A stretch of DNA of 64,000 nucleotides from PALSA-612 sp963765295 (GCA_963765295.1 CAVXVO010000005.1:1426001-1490000), one strand, 5' to 3'; positions 25,875 to 34,750 are shown, numbered from the stretch's first letter. Program-made: numbers and translations. The notes: a model not told the origin generated them from the letters alone.

Positions 25875-26758
25875 GCAGCCGACAGCTGCTGGGCGGCGAG
25901 CTGGAGAGCCGCCCCTTCGCGGACGCCGCCGCGGCCGACCACGAGCGGGATCGCAAGCCGGAGCTGCACTTCGGCGAGGATGAGGGCACCCGCGAGCAGC
26001 GTGCGCGCCCGCTCCGGGTCGATGCCATGCTCGGCGGCGACCTCGTCCGACGGCCGCTTGCGCAGCAGGCGCACCGCCACGTCGAGCTCGTCCACCCCGA
26101 GCGTCCGCGTTCCGAGCAGGCGCCGTAGCCCGCGCGCGCTGCCGCCGACGACGAGCGCCTCCTTCGGCAGCGGCATCGCGAGCCCGTCGAACTGGGAACG
26201 GACGAGCTTGCGGGCGGCGGCGACAGCCTTCTTGCCGGGCGGGTCGTGCTCGAACGCCTGCGTCGTCAGCCTGAGCGAGCCGATGTCCATCGACCGGAGC
26301 CAGGTCGGTCCGTTCCCCGGGATGCCGACCGCGAGCTGGGTCGAGCCGCCGCCCACGTCGCAGACGGCGACGGTGTCCGACTCGACGCGCGCTGCGGCGA
26401 CGGCGCCCTCGTAGGCGAGGCGGGCCTCCTCGTCGCGGCGCAGGACGCGGACGTCGGTCTGCGCCGCGGCCTCGAGGCGGCGCAGGAGCTCGCCCCCGTT
26501 CTCGGCCTGCCGGCCCGGGGAGGCGACGAGGATCTCGAGCCGCATGCACCCGCGGCGCCGCGCCTCGGTCGCGAACTCCGCGACTGCCGCCGCGGCCCCG
26601 TCGAGCCTCGCGTCGGAGATCGCGCCGTCGGCGGAGATGTCGGCGCCGAGACGGATCCAGGCGGTGCGCTCCTCGAGCACGCGCAATTCGGCCCCGTGGA
26701 CCGATACGAGCAGGAGCCGGATCGTGTTCGACCCGACGTCGATGACGCCGACGTTCAT
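25871..26758 (-). CDS. ppx: Exopolyphosphatase, Ppx/GppA family
   Basis: 295 residues, the short actinobacterial form without the C-terminal HD domain. The two phosphate-binding loops of the ASKHA fold are present: VIDVGSNTIRLLL at the start and VCDVGGGSTQLAVG near residue 135. GGSARGLRRLLG is the third conserved segment. It releases phosphate from polyphosphate or pppGpp, opposing PPK1 encoded upstream. I chose the ATG at 26758; the frame is open further upstream but without similarity. Confidence 0.9.
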   Translation of the reverse strand: MNVGVIDVGSNTIRLLLVSVHGAELRVLEERTAWIRLGADISADGAISDARLDGAAAAVAEFATEARRRGCMRLEILVASPGRQAENGGELLRRLEAAAQTDVRVLRRDEEARLAYEGAVAAARVESDTVAVCDVGGGSTQLAVGIPGNGPTWLRSMDIGSLRLTTQAFEHDPPGKKAVAAARKLVRSQFDGLAMPLPKEALVVGGSARGLRRLLGTRTLGVDELDVAVRLLRKRPSDEVAAEHGIDPERARTLLAGALILAEVQLRLAIPLVVGRGGVREGAALQLAAQQLSAA

Positions 26759-26868
26759 CGCAGCTCCGATCCAATCAGCCGCGCCGGTCGACAGGTGGCT
26801 ACGAATTGGTGAACAGGTGAAGACATCGCCTGCCCGAGCCGGTTCCCGGACGGGTTGAACGCGAAACG

Positions 26869-27234
26869 CTAGGGATGCGCGAGGACGAGCACGAGCGTCG
26901 CGGCGCCGAGTACCGCGCCCGCGAGCGCGAACACGAGCGCAGCCCGGTGCTCGAGAGGCGCGTAGTCCCCGCGGTCGAGCGCCTCGTCGATCTGCTTCTG
27001 CCGGACGTAGCCCTGCACGATGAAGCCGACCCCGACGACGGCGAAGGCCACCCCGATCACCTCGTACGGCCAGGTCGTCGAACCTTTCGACAGCTCCGGC
27101 AGGAGCCTGCCGGCGCCGAAGCTGACGGCGAGCGCGGTCAGCCCGGTGCGCCACCACGCGAGGTAGGTGCGCTCGTTCGCGAGCCGCGTACGGCGCGTCG
27201 CGTCACGCGCCTCGTCGAACGGCTGCTCGGCCAT
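26869..27234 (-). CDS. DUF202 (YidH-like) membrane protein
   Basis: 121 residues. The N-terminal motif RLANERTYLAWWRTGL is the DUF202 signature. Three membrane helices follow (about 28-47, 58-78 and 98-118). Function is unknown in the family. The box TACCGT ends 8 bases before the ATG, so it may be transcribed on its own, separated from the rhodanese gene by a hairpin. Confidence 0.8.
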   Translation of the reverse strand: MAEQPFDEARDATRRTRLANERTYLAWWRTGLTALAVSFGAGRLLPELSKGSTTWPYEVIGVAFAVVGVGFIVQGYVRQKQIDEALDRGDYAPLEHRAALVFALAGAVLGAATLVLVLAHP

Positions 27235-27280
27235 GGCTTTGGACGGTACAAGTCGCGGCGGAAGTCGCCTCGGAGCGGGT

Positions 27281-27314
27281 CGGGGGCGGCAAGACCTCGA
27301 TCCTGCCGCCCCCG
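27281..27314 (-). terminator. Strong hairpin after the rhodanese gene
   Basis: Perfect 11-bp GC-rich arms (CGGGGGCGGCA and TGCCGCCCCCG) with a 12-base loop lie 28 bases beyond the rhodanese stop. There is no T-run, as is common for actinobacterial terminators. Confidence 0.55.
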
Positions 27315-27341
27315 GACCGTCGTGATCCGTCCCCGCAGACG

Positions 27342-27746
27342 CTAGAGGTCAGCGTGGTGTTCGTCAGTCGGCAACCCAGCCTCCGTCCAGGCGCCGAACC
27401 CGCCGTCGATGTTGGCGACGTCCTCGAAGCCCATCGTCTTCAGAGTCGCCGCTGCGAGCACCGCGCGCGCCCCCGAACGGCAGTAGACGATCACGCGCTT
27501 GGCGGGATCGAGCTCGGTCTCGTGCCGCGGGCTCGTGGGGTCGGCCGCGAATTCGAGCACTCCTCGCGGCACCTGCACTGCGCCCTCGACGTGGTGTTCC
27601 CACTCGACGGGCTCGCGGACGTCGAGAGCGACGGCCTGGCCGGTCTTGATCTCGTCGTACGCCTGCTGCGGCGAGATGTTCTCGACCTGGGCTCGTGCCT
27701 CCTGCACCAGCTCGACCGCGGTCTTGGTCATTACCGCCGTTGTCAT
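27342..27746 (-). CDS. Single-domain rhodanese-like sulfurtransferase
   Basis: 134 residues, one rhodanese domain. The active-site loop is CRSGARA with Cys89; ALDVREPVEWEHHVEGAVQVP is the conserved N-terminal half. It probably carries a persulfide on Cys89. AAGGAG precedes the start. It lies 22 bases after the DszB-like gene on the same strand and ends at a hairpin, so the two form a likely two-gene operon in which one enzyme releases sulfite and the other handles sulfane sulfur. Confidence 0.85.
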   Translation of the reverse strand: MTTAVMTKTAVELVQEARAQVENISPQQAYDEIKTGQAVALDVREPVEWEHHVEGAVQVPRGVLEFAADPTSPRHETELDPAKRVIVYCRSGARAVLAAATLKTMGFEDVANIDGGFGAWTEAGLPTDEHHADL

Positions 27747-27768
27747 GACGCGTTCTCCTTCCTCCCGT

Positions 27769-28968
27769 TTACCCGAGCCGGGTGGCTTCGACCTCGAGCG
27801 TGCCGCCCGCGGGCAGCTTGGTCCAGCTCCGGCGCTCCCACTCCTCCTTGAGCACCTCGGTCGCCGCCTCCTCGAGGAACTCCGGACGGGCCCACTCGTC
27901 CACGTCGAAGTCGTGCTTGATGTAGCCGTGGCTGACCATGAAGTCCTTGCCGATCCTCACGCATTGCAGGTTCCGTGCGCTCAGGCTCGGCACCATGTCG
28001 ACGTCCTTGATGCCGTGGTAGGTGTCCTCGGCATCAAGGTAGAAGGTCTGCCGGTTGAGGATCGCGCCGGCGGCGTGCTTGTTCTCGTTCGCCCAGCGCC
28101 CGACCTTGATCATCGCCTTCATGTAGGCGATCACCAGTTCGGGGTGTTCGTCGGCCATCACATCGGTGCAGGTGATGACGGCCGGCGTGTTGGCGACCTG
28201 GATCGACCAGTCCGAGTACCGGGACAGGTCCTCGATCATCTTGATCTGACCGGTCGCCTCCTGGAGGTGCTGGAAGACCTTGCTCTGGGTGTAGATCGCG
28301 TCCACCTTGCCTGCCAGTAGTGCCGTCTCCAGCGGGCGGAAGGCCAGGTCGTGCTTGTGGTCACGGCGCATCCACAGCTCGGACGGGTTGTTCATCGTCA
28401 CCTGCAGCATCTCCGGCTTGTCGTACCAGTCGTCCGGATACGGGAACTCGACCAGCTCGACGTCGTCCATCGTCATCCCGTGCAGCCTGAGCATGTTCTC
28501 GATCCCCATGTGCTCCTGGATGCGCCACCAGTCGCACTTGATCGTGTTCAGGCTCTTCGAGATCCCGACCTTCTTGCCCTTCAAGTCCTCCATCCGGACG
28601 AGCGGGTCGCGGGCGCGCACGGCGAGGCAGCCGCCTTCGTAGACCCACGTTGCCCCCAGCAGCACGGCTCGGCGCAGGTCGGCGTGGACGTGGATCGGCG
28701 GGTAGAGGCCGCCGAAGCGGATCAGGTTGTCGAGGTTGTGGATGTAGTGCGGATACCAGTTGTTCTCCGGTGCGTGACGGAAATACGCGTACTCGACACC
28801 GATCTTCTTGAACTCCTCACGACACCAGCCAAGCTCCTGGTCAACGTTGTTCGCCGAGACCATCGGACAGTTCGTGAACCACACCTCGTTCCAGTTCAGC
28901 GGCACCGTCGTGGAAACCCGTTTCACATCGGTCGTCGGCTTGACCCTCTCTCGGGTCGCAGTTGCCAT
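27769..28968 (-). CDS. DszB-like sulfinate desulfinase (periplasmic-binding-protein fold)
   Basis: 399 residues, no signal peptide. The fold is that of ABC nitrate/sulfonate-binding proteins, but the pattern matches DszB, the 2'-hydroxybiphenyl-2-sulfinate desulfinase. FTNCP corresponds to the active-site SNCP Cys, and HYIHNLDNLIRFGG places His and Arg exactly 10 residues apart as in DszB (His60, Arg70). KVDAIYT, GRWANEN and DEWARPEFL also correspond. In this protein the triad is Cys34, His74, Arg84. The substrate is unknown. GGAGGT lies 7 bases before ATG 28968, better than GTG 28974. A large palindrome lies upstream. Confidence 0.65.
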   Translation of the reverse strand: MATATRERVKPTTDVKRVSTTVPLNWNEVWFTNCPMVSANNVDQELGWCREEFKKIGVEYAYFRHAPENNWYPHYIHNLDNLIRFGGLYPPIHVHADLRRAVLLGATWVYEGGCLAVRARDPLVRMEDLKGKKVGISKSLNTIKCDWWRIQEHMGIENMLRLHGMTMDDVELVEFPYPDDWYDKPEMLQVTMNNPSELWMRRDHKHDLAFRPLETALLAGKVDAIYTQSKVFQHLQEATGQIKMIEDLSRYSDWSIQVANTPAVITCTDVMADEHPELVIAYMKAMIKVGRWANENKHAAGAILNRQTFYLDAEDTYHGIKDVDMVPSLSARNLQCVRIGKDFMVSHGYIKHDFDVDEWARPEFLEEAATEVLKEEWERRSWTKLPAGGTLEVEATRLG

Positions 28969-29005
28969 GACCACACCTCCCTATGGGGTTTGATGCGTTC
29001 AGTCT

Positions 29006-29032
29006 CTGACGTAGGTGCTCGAACTACGTCAG
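29006..29032 (-). promoter_or_regulatory. Operator-like palindrome before the DszB-like gene
   Basis: Arms CTGACGTAG and CTACGTCAG are perfect with a 9-base spacer. It lies 37 bases before the desulfinase ATG, suiting a regulator site. A terminator for the acetyltransferase gene upstream is the alternative. Confidence 0.5.
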
Positions 29033-29099
29033 CGCCGACCCGGAACGGGCTTCCCGAAACTACTGAGTCTCGGGCGGGTCGCCCAGCGGCTCTCTCGCG

Positions 29100-29631
29100 C
29101 TATTCGAGGTCTTCGCGCGTCAGCCCGAACAGCACGCCGTCGACCCAGTCGCCGTCCCGGAGGTAGGCCCGGCGCTTGACGCCCTCGCGAACGAAGCCCG
29201 ACCGCTCGGCGTGCGCGATCGCACGCTCGTTGAACCCGTAGATCTCGAGCTCGAGCCGGTGGTAGCCGAGGTCGAAGATCAGGTGCCGCTGGAGCAGCCG
29301 CGACGCCTCGTCGCCGATCCGCCGTCCGCGATGCTCCGGGTGCACGGCGAGGCGCTGCAGGAACGCGATCCGGCTCCGGCGGTTGCGCACCTCGAAGCCG
29401 ACCGCACCCGCCTTCCGCCACTCGCCGTCCTGCGTCGGCCTCGATGACGAAGCGTCCGAACTCCCCCGGCTCGGCGAGCGACCGGTCGATCTCGTCGAGC
29501 AGGTCGGCGCGGTCTCGCGCCGACGCGACCGAGAGGAACGGCTCGACGTCGTCGTTCCCGAGCAGGTCGACGAGGAAGTCGACGTCCTCCCACTCGGCGC
29601 GGCGCACCCGGACGCCGCCGCCCTCGATCAC
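29100..29631 (-). CDS. GNAT-family N-acetyltransferase (one frameshift)
   Basis: About 177 residues in two frames. The N-terminal part (VRRAEWEDVDFLVDLLGND) starts at GTG 29631, which overlaps the stop of the exporter gene as GTGA. The frame breaks near 29437. The C-terminal half contains the acetyl-CoA loop LAVHPEHRGRRIGDEA and FNERAIAHAERSGFVREG, both typical of the RimJ/RimL branch. Insertion of one base would restore a continuous protein. The acceptor is unknown. It is the last gene of the EamA operon. Confidence 0.75.
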
Positions 29632-30536
29632 GGCGCCGTCCTCAACGCCGCCCTGCGCCTCAGCAGCACCGTGCCGGAGCCGAGCGCGACGCCCAGCAGG
29701 ATCAGGCCGAGGCCGGCGAGCGCCGACCAGCGCAGCGGCTCGCCGAGGATCGTCGCCCCGTAGAAGATCGCGAACGGCGGCATCAGGTACGTGACGAGCG
29801 ACACCTTGGCCGCGCCGTGCACGCGCAGCAGGTGGAAGAGCAGGAGCTGCGCGGCCGCCGTCCCGCCGAGCGCGAGTGCGAACAGCGACGCGACGGACTT
29901 CCAGCCCGGCGGGTGCGACGGGAGCTCGGCGAGACCCCACGGCAAGAGCACGATCGCTCCGTAAAACGTGGTCGCCGTCGCGAGCACCGGGCCTGGGATG
30001 CTCGCGGTCTGCATTTGCCCGAACAGGCCCCCGGCCGCGTAGGACACCGACGAGAGCACGACCGCCAGCGTGCCCACGACCGCCCACCAGCCGTTACCGG
30101 GGTCGACACCGGTCAGGACCCCGACGCCGATGAGGCCGAGCGCGATCCCCGCGATGCGCTGGCCGGTCGCGCGCTCGCTGGGCATGAACTTGAGCGCGAG
30201 CAGCGCCGTGAACACCGGCAGGCTCGCCTGCGCGACGCCGGCGACGCCCGAGTCGATGTGCTTCTCGCCGAAGGCGACCAGCGTGAACGGCACGGCCGCG
30301 CTGAGCAGGCCGAGAACGAGTCCGACTCTCCAGACCGAAGCGATCTCGTGAGCCGCCCGCCGGGCGCCCCCGCGGGTGACGGCGACGAAGACGAACAGCG
30401 GCACGAACGCGATCACGAGGCGGAGCGACATCAGCGTCGCCGGCTGGAAGTCGCGCACGCCGACCTTGATGAACAGGTACGACGCGCCCCAGATCGCTGC
30501 CAGGAGCAGCACGGGCGGCAGGTAACGCTGGCTCAC
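29628..30536 (-). CDS. EamA/DMT-family transporter (copy 2)
   Basis: 302 residues, ten membrane helices in two EamA repeats. IWGASYLFIKVGV near the start and SSVSYAAGGLFGQ in the second half are family signatures. Such proteins export metabolites or amino acids; the cargo is not predictable. It is a paralogue of the next gene upstream, and its GTG overlaps that gene's stop, so a tandem duplication within an operon is likely. Confidence 0.8.
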   Translation of the reverse strand: MSQRYLPPVLLLAAIWGASYLFIKVGVRDFQPATLMSLRLVIAFVPLFVFVAVTRGGARRAAHEIASVWRVGLVLGLLSAAVPFTLVAFGEKHIDSGVAGVAQASLPVFTALLALKFMPSERATGQRIAGIALGLIGVGVLTGVDPGNGWWAVVGTLAVVLSSVSYAAGGLFGQMQTASIPGPVLATATTFYGAIVLLPWGLAELPSHPPGWKSVASLFALALGGTAAAQLLLFHLLRVHGAAKVSLVTYLMPPFAIFYGATILGEPLRWSALAGLGLILLGVALGSGTVLLRRRAALRTAP

Positions 30537-31432
30537 GCGCTCGCCTCCACAGGGCTACGGCGCAGCCGCTCCTGCAGCACGCCGGTGCCGAGCGTGACGC
30601 CGAGCAGGATCAGCACAAGGCCCGCCAGGTCGGTCGTCGTCACGTTCTCGTCGAGGATCGTCGCGCCGTAGAAGAGCGCCATCGGCGGGACGAGGTAGGT
30701 CACGAGGATCGCCCGGGAGGCGCCGGCGCCGGTGATCAGCCCGAAGTAGATGACGTAGGCGACGCCGAGCCCGACGACGCCGAGCGCGAAGACGGAGCCG
30801 ATCACCTTCCAGCTCGGCATGCTCGACGGCGCCTGGGCGATGCCGAACGGGAGCACGACGACGGAGGCGATCGCCGTCGTCCCGAGTGCGATCGTCGCGG
30901 CCGGGAGGGCTCTCAGGTAGCGCCCGCCGGCGAGCGACGAGACCGCGTAGCAGAAGCCGGTGGCGACGACGGCGAGCGCGCCGAGCATGCTTCCGCTCGG
31001 GACTGCCCCGACGAGGAGCGCGACCCCGCCGAAGCCGACGAGGACGCCGACGAGCCGGGCACCGTCGACGCGCTCCGAACGGAAGAAGAACGTCGCGAGG
31101 AGCGCGGTGAAGAGCGGCGCGCCGGCCTGGAGGAGCGCGGCCAGCCCCGAGTCGACGCGCGTCTCTCCCCAGGCCAGGAGCCAGAACGGGACGACGGAGT
31201 TCAGGAGCGCCACGAAGACGAAGGCGCCGAGGTGCGCGCGGATCTGCCTGACAGCCGAGCCGAGAGGAGTTCGCAGCGCGACGATGACGAGGAGCGTGAG
31301 CGCCGCGAGCACGAGCCGCCCGGCGACGAGCGTCGAGGGCTCGAGCCCCTCGAGGCCGACCTTGATGAACATGAAGGACGATCCCCAGATCGCGGAGAGG
31401 GCGAGCAGCAGCACGACCTGGCGCCGGGTCAT
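30533..31432 (-). CDS. EamA/DMT-family transporter (copy 1)
   Basis: 299 residues with ten predicted membrane helices. IWGSSFMFIKVGLEGLEP near the start and GFCYAVSSLAGGRYL in the middle mark the two EamA halves. It resembles copy 2 throughout, including the last helix pair and the YLVPPMALFYGATILDE segment. It is the first gene of a three-gene operon (two exporters, acetyltransferase) divergent from purL. Confidence 0.8.
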   Translation of the reverse strand: MTRRQVVLLLALSAIWGSSFMFIKVGLEGLEPSTLVAGRLVLAALTLLVIVALRTPLGSAVRQIRAHLGAFVFVALLNSVVPFWLLAWGETRVDSGLAALLQAGAPLFTALLATFFFRSERVDGARLVGVLVGFGGVALLVGAVPSGSMLGALAVVATGFCYAVSSLAGGRYLRALPAATIALGTTAIASVVVLPFGIAQAPSSMPSWKVIGSVFALGVVGLGVAYVIYFGLITGAGASRAILVTYLVPPMALFYGATILDENVTTTDLAGLVLILLGVTLGTGVLQERLRRSPVEASA

Positions 31433-31472
31433 TGCCTGGACAACGTATCGGCGTCTCGTCGGGTTCCCGCTC

Positions 31473-31478
31473 TAGACT
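31473..31478 (+). promoter_or_regulatory. -10 box of purL
   Basis: TAGACT ends 9 bases before the proposed CTG start of purL; GGAGG lies between them. Confidence 0.4.
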
Positions 31479-31487
31479 GGAGGTCTA

Positions 31488-33365
31488 CTGGCGACGCTCG
31501 CCCAGCAGCCGCCGCTTCACCGGGCCCTCGGGCTGACCGACGGGGAGCTGGACCGCATCCTCGACCTGCTCGGGCGCGAGCCGAACCACTTCGAGCTCGC
31601 CGTCTTCTCGCTCCTCTGGTCGGAGCACTGCGGGTACAAGCACTCGGCGCTGCTCCTGCGCCGGCTGCCCTCGGCGGGCGAGCGCGTGCTCCAGGGGCCA
31701 GGCGAGAACGCGGGCGTGCTCGACCTCGGCGAGGGCGAGGCGGTCGCGTTCAAGGTGGAGAGCCACAACCACCCGTCGGCGGTCGAGCCGTTCCAGGGCG
31801 CGGCGACCGGCGTCGGCGGGATCCTCCGCGACGTCTCCGCGATGGGCGCGCGGCCGGTGGCGCTCCTCGACCTGCTCCGCTTCGCCGCGCCCGACGGCCA
31901 CTTCGACCGTGCCGTGGCCGGGATCGGCGCCTACGGCAACTCGGTCGGCGTGCCGACGGTCGGCGGCGAGGCGGTCTTCGACCCGGAGTACGGCGGCAAC
32001 TGCCTCGTGAACGCGATGTGCGTCGGGCTGCTGCCGGTCGAGCGCGTCATGCGCGCCGCTCTGTCGACGCCGGGCAACGTGCTCGTCCTCTACGGCGCGA
32101 CGACCGGCCGCGACGGGATCGGCGGCGCGAGCGTGCTCGCGAGCCAGGAGCTCGGCGAGGGCGCGGCGGAGAAGCGACCGTCCGTGCAGATCGGCGACCC
32201 GTTCACGGGCAACAAGCTGATCGAGGTCTCGGTCGAGCTCGTCGAGCGCGGCCTCGTCGAGTCGCTCCAGGATTGCGGCGCCGCCGGGCTTGCCTCCGCG
32301 CTCGCCGAGATGGCGCGAGACGGCGCCGGCGTCGACGTCCACCTCGACCGCGTGCCGCTCCGCGAGCCCGACCTCGAGCCGTGGGAGGTGATGATCTCGG
32401 AGAGCCAGGAGCGGATGGTCGCGAGCGTCGCACCCGAGCGGCTCGCGGAGGTCGCCGAGGTGATCGAGCGGTTCGAGCTGGCGTCCGCCGAGATCGGCTC
32501 GGTCACGACGAGCGGCCTGCTGCGCGCCTTCCACGGGGACGACGTCGTCGGCGAGATCCCGGCAGCGCTGCTGACGGACGAGTGCCCGCGCTACGAGGTC
32601 GCGCGCGTCCCGCGGGCACGTGCGAACGCGCCGGTCGACCCTGCCAACCTCGAGCCGAAGACGAGCGTCTTCGAGCGCTACGACCACCTCGTCGGCTCGC
32701 GCACCGTCCGCCGGCCCGGGCTGGACGCGGCCGTCGTCCGCCTCTCTGGCACGCGCGGCCTGGCGCTGTCGCTCGACGGCCCGCCGCCCGGCGAGCGTGA
32801 CCCGTACCGGGCCGGCAGGCTCGCGGTCTACGGCGCTGCCCTCAACGTCGCCTGCGCGGGCGGCGAGCCGATCGGCCTCACCGACTGCCTCAACTTCGGC
32901 AATCCCGAGAAGGCGGAGATCGGCTGGGAGCTCGAGCAGGCGATCGAGGGCATCGCCGAGGCGGCGGAGGAGCTCGGCGTCCCGGTCGTATCCGGCAACG
33001 TCTCGCTCTACAACGAGACCGACGGCCGCGCGATCCCTCCCACGCCCGTCGTCGGCTGCGTCGGGCTCGTCCGCGACGTGACGCTGATCCCGTCGCGCTG
33101 GCGGCGCGGCGACACCGTGGTGCTCCTCCGCGGCGAGGGCGCCGAGCTGGTGCGGTTCGTCTGGCAGCACGCGGAGCGCTTCTCGCTCGCCCACGACGTC
33201 TCCTGGGGCGGGATCGAGAAGACCCTGGCCGAAGCCGCCAGATGGAGCCAGCTGCCTCTCGACCTTGCAACACAGTGTTGCAAGGAGGATCGAGGGGTTG
33301 TCGTTGCGTACGCGCCCGGCACCGAGCTCGACTGGCCGGACGTCGTCGAGCTGGGGACAGTCTGA
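31488..33365 (+). CDS. purL: Phosphoribosylformylglycinamidine synthase II (apparent CTG start)
   Basis: 625 residues, the short PurL form that works with PurS and PurQ, neither of which is in the window. The N-terminus HRALGLTDGELDRILDLLG and the catalytic WSEHCGYKHS are in place, as are the ATP-site FKVESHNHPSAVEPF and the repeat-half LTDCLNFGNPEK. It makes FGAM from FGAR with glutamine-derived ammonia. No ATG, GTG or TTG precedes the conserved N-terminus; CTG 31488 with GGAGG four bases upstream is the best start. Near the C-terminus a 23-bp palindrome is embedded in the coding sequence, adding the residues LATQCCKE. The stop overlaps purF (TGATG). Confidence 0.9.
   Translation: MATLAQQPPLHRALGLTDGELDRILDLLGREPNHFELAVFSLLWSEHCGYKHSALLLRRLPSAGERVLQGPGENAGVLDLGEGEAVAFKVESHNHPSAVEPFQGAATGVGGILRDVSAMGARPVALLDLLRFAAPDGHFDRAVAGIGAYGNSVGVPTVGGEAVFDPEYGGNCLVNAMCVGLLPVERVMRAALSTPGNVLVLYGATTGRDGIGGASVLASQELGEGAAEKRPSVQIGDPFTGNKLIEVSVELVERGLVESLQDCGAAGLASALAEMARDGAGVDVHLDRVPLREPDLEPWEVMISESQERMVASVAPERLAEVAEVIERFELASAEIGSVTTSGLLRAFHGDDVVGEIPAALLTDECPRYEVARVPRARANAPVDPANLEPKTSVFERYDHLVGSRTVRRPGLDAAVVRLSGTRGLALSLDGPPPGERDPYRAGRLAVYGAALNVACAGGEPIGLTDCLNFGNPEKAEIGWELEQAIEGIAEAAEELGVPVVSGNVSLYNETDGRAIPPTPVVGCVGLVRDVTLIPSRWRRGDTVVLLRGEGAELVRFVWQHAERFSLAHDVSWGGIEKTLAEAARWSQLPLDLATQCCKEDRGVVVAYAPGTELDWPDVVELGTV
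33263..33285. repeat. Perfect 23-bp palindrome inside purL
   Basis: 11-bp arms CCTTGCAACAC and GTGTTGCAAGG around a central A. Nineteen bases of it recur in reverse orientation at 45182-45200. Confidence 0.8.
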
Positions 33366-34750
33366 TGTGCGGCGTCTTCGGCATCCGGGCCCCCGAGCGC
33401 GACGTCGCGAGGCTCACCTACTTCGGGCTTCATGCGCTCCAGCACCGCGGGCAGGAGTCGGCCGGGATCGCCGTGTCGGAGTCCGGCCGGCTGACGGTCC
33501 TCCGCGACCTCGGGCTTGTGGCGCAGGTGTTCACGGAGGAGAAGCTGCACGCCCTCCCGGGCGAGCTCGCGATCGGGCACACGCGCTACTCGACGACCGG
33601 CTCGAGCGCGTGGGCGAACGCGCAGCCGCTCGTCCAGCACGGCCGCGCCCGGACGATCGCGCTCGGACACAACGGGAACCTCGTGAACGCCTCGGCGCTG
33701 CGTGCGGAGGTGGCAGCCGAGGGCATCAGGCTCTCGTCGACGTCCGACTCGGAGCTGATCGCGGCGCTGATCGCGAACGACGAACGCCCGCTCGTCGAAG
33801 CGGTCGCGGCGGCGATGCGCCGGCTCGAGGGCGCGTATTCGATCACGGCGCTCTCGGAAGGCACGCTGCTCGCCTTCCGCGACCCACACGGCTTCCGGCC
33901 GCTCGCGCTCGGCCGGATCGGCGACGACGCCGTCGTCTCGTCGGAGACCTGCGCCCTCGACCTGCTCGGCGCCGAGTTCGAGCGCGAGGTCGGCCGCGGC
34001 GAGCTGCTCGTCGTCGACGACTCGGGCACGCGGTCGGTGCAGGCCGTCGAGCCCGCGGACGGCGGTGCGCTCTGCATCTTCGAGTCGTTCTACTTCTGCC
34101 GCCCGGACTCGTATCTGGCCGGTGTCGAGACCCACGGCGCTCGCGTCCGGATGGGCGAGCGCCTGGCGGCGGAGGCGCCCGCGGAGGCCGACCTCGTCCT
34201 GCCGATCCCGGACTCGGGCACGCCCGCAGCCGTCGGCTTCGCGCGCGCGAGCGGGATCCCGTTCAGCGAGGGGCTGATCAAGAACCGCTACGTCGGCCGC
34301 ACGTTCATCCAGCCCGACCAGGGGCTGCGCGAGCAGGGCATCCGGCTCAAGTTCAACCCACTCGACGAGGTCGCCGGCAAGCGCGTCGTCGTCGTCGACG
34401 ACTCGATCGTCCGCGGGAACACGACGCGGCAGATCGTCCAGATGCTGTTCGACGCCGGCGTCTCCGAGGTGCATCTGCGCATCTCGTCGCCGCCGATCGT
34501 CGGCCCGTGCTTCTACGGGATCGACTTCGCGGACGAGCGGGAGCTGATCGCGGCGAGCCGCACCGTGGACGAGGTGCGCGAGTTCATCGGCGCCACGACC
34601 CTCGCCTACCTGTCGCTCGAGGGCCTGACCGAGGCGACGAGCCGACCGGGCTCGACGCTCTGCCGCGCCTGCCTCACCGGCGATTACCCGACGCGGATCC
34701 CGGACGATCGGGCGCTCGCGAAGCTCCGCTTCGAACCCGCCCGCGCCTAG
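33365..34750 (+). CDS. purF: Amidophosphoribosyltransferase
   Basis: 461 residues. The protein starts MCGVFGI, so Cys2 becomes the glutaminase nucleophile directly with no propeptide. The PRPP-binding loop is VVVVDDSIVRGNTTRQ. The four cysteines that hold the 4Fe-4S cluster in the Bacillus-type enzyme have counterparts in ALCIFES, GPCFYG and LCRAC. It catalyses the first step of purine synthesis. It overlaps purL by one base. Confidence 0.95.
   Translation: MCGVFGIRAPERDVARLTYFGLHALQHRGQESAGIAVSESGRLTVLRDLGLVAQVFTEEKLHALPGELAIGHTRYSTTGSSAWANAQPLVQHGRARTIALGHNGNLVNASALRAEVAAEGIRLSSTSDSELIAALIANDERPLVEAVAAAMRRLEGAYSITALSEGTLLAFRDPHGFRPLALGRIGDDAVVSSETCALDLLGAEFEREVGRGELLVVDDSGTRSVQAVEPADGGALCIFESFYFCRPDSYLAGVETHGARVRMGERLAAEAPAEADLVLPIPDSGTPAAVGFARASGIPFSEGLIKNRYVGRTFIQPDQGLREQGIRLKFNPLDEVAGKRVVVVDDSIVRGNTTRQIVQMLFDAGVSEVHLRISSPPIVGPCFYGIDFADERELIAASRTVDEVREFIGATTLAYLSLEGLTEATSRPGSTLCRACLTGDYPTRIPDDRALAKLRFEPARA

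Noticed and set aside
28969..29099. Riboswitch before the desulfinase gene
   Set aside because: Only one simple palindrome is present, with no multi-stem layout of a known sulfur riboswitch.
31433..31487. Purine riboswitch before purL
   Set aside because: Only 55 bases separate the divergent genes, and the -10 box lies within 10 bases of the start, so there is no room for an aptamer.
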